DNA of 6,688 nucleotides from an uncultured Lachnospiraceae bacterium. GTDB taxonomy: Bacteria; Bacillota_A; Clostridia; Lachnospirales; Lachnospiraceae. The stretch is from positions 1 through 6,688 of the forward strand of contig CAMOOZ010000003.1 of NCBI GenBank assembly GCA_946621895.1, read 5' to 3'. Shown one piece after another: positions 6,359 to 6,688 of this stretch. Each line of letters begins with the position of its first letter. Position 1 is the first letter of the stretch. The position numbers and the translations under genes were made by a program. The notes beneath the pieces were generated by a model. That model was not told where the DNA came from. It saw only the letters and a program-made list of their open reading frames with translations, and did not search any database.

Positions 6359-6688
6359 GTCCCCACCGTCCTGGGATAAGGCAGCACATCCCGGATATTC
6401 GCCATGCCCGTCACATACATGACCATACGCTCAAAACCGAGGCCGAAGCCGCTGTGCACGGCGGTGCCGTACTTTCTCAGATCCGTGTAGAAGCTGTAGT
6501 CCTCCTCGGAGAGCCCCAGCTCTTTGATCCGGGCAAGCAGGAGGTCGAAATCCTCCTCTCTCTGGCTGCCGCCGAGGATCTCGCCAATGCCGGGAGCAAG
6601 GGAGTCCATCGCGGCCCCGGTTTTCCCATCCCCGTTCTGCTTCATGTAGAAGGCCTTGATCTCCTTCGGATAATCCGTCACGAACACG
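6346..6688 (-). CDS. asnS: Asparaginyl-tRNA synthetase, C-terminal part
   Basis: Only the last 113 codons are in the window; the gene continues past the right edge. The enzyme charges tRNA-Asn with asparagine using ATP and belongs to class IIb of the aminoacyl-tRNA synthetases. The visible part covers the C-terminal catalytic core: [14 protein letters not shown], then [19 protein letters not shown], and motif 3 in [15 protein letters not shown], whose arginine contacts ATP. It ends with [11 protein letters not shown] followed by a short tail. The AFYMK and [14 protein letters not shown] stretches favour AsnRS over the related AspRS. The stop codon TGA is at 6346-6348 on the minus strand. The NlpC/P60 gene follows immediately, which suggests a shared transcript. 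Confidence 0.95.
   Translation of the reverse strand, partial: VFVTDYPKEIKAFYMKQNGDGKTGAAMDSLAPGIGEILGGSQREEDFDLLLARIKELGLSEEDYSFYTDLRKYGTAVHSGFGLGFERMVMYVTGMANIRDVLPYPRTVGTCEF

Overview
The window reads as ordinary core chromosome of a GC-rich member of the Bacillota, most likely a clostridial (Lachnospiraceae-like) lineage. The evidence is the order divIC-like, tilS, hpt, ftsH, which is a shortened form of the classic Bacillota cluster (divIC, spoIIE, tilS, hpt, ftsH), together with strong GGAGG-type ribosome binding sites and A/U-flanked intrinsic terminators. Nothing in it looks like a phage, insertion sequence, CRISPR array or defence system. The taxonomic call is inference from gene order and protein style only.

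Left edge (1-166): no gene. It holds two 55-bp repeat copies with the same layout (1-55 and 102-156). Their loop-proximal stems differ in sequence but stay self-complementary. A second A/T-rich hairpin (50-86) lies between them.

Plus-strand cluster (167-4775): a broken divIC/ftsB-type septum gene (167-522) comes first. It is followed without a gap by tilS (tRNA-Ile lysidine synthetase, TTG start, two low-complexity insertions), hpt (hypoxanthine phosphoribosyltransferase) and ftsH (membrane AAA+ zinc protease). The spoIIE gene usually found between divIC and tilS in spore formers is absent. The divIC reading frame carries a TAG that is best explained by two compensating one-base indels.

Convergent gap (4776-5062): no convincing gene. 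It contains a strong terminator for ftsH and a second, bidirectional terminator for the opposing transcript.

Minus-strand cluster (6688-5063): the 3' end of asnS (asparaginyl-tRNA synthetase) is followed, touching or overlapping, by a secreted coiled-coil NlpC/P60 peptidoglycan hydrolase of the PcsB/CwlO type. Its start codon is not ATG.

The genes belong together loosely as growth and division housekeeping: septum assembly, tRNA decoding fidelity, purine salvage, membrane protein quality control, asparaginyl-tRNA charging and cell-wall splitting. The most interesting points are the damaged divIC, the structured repeat pair upstream of it, the missing spoIIE, the enlarged TilS and the non-standard start of the NlpC/P60 gene. 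I see no evidence of a new multi-gene system.
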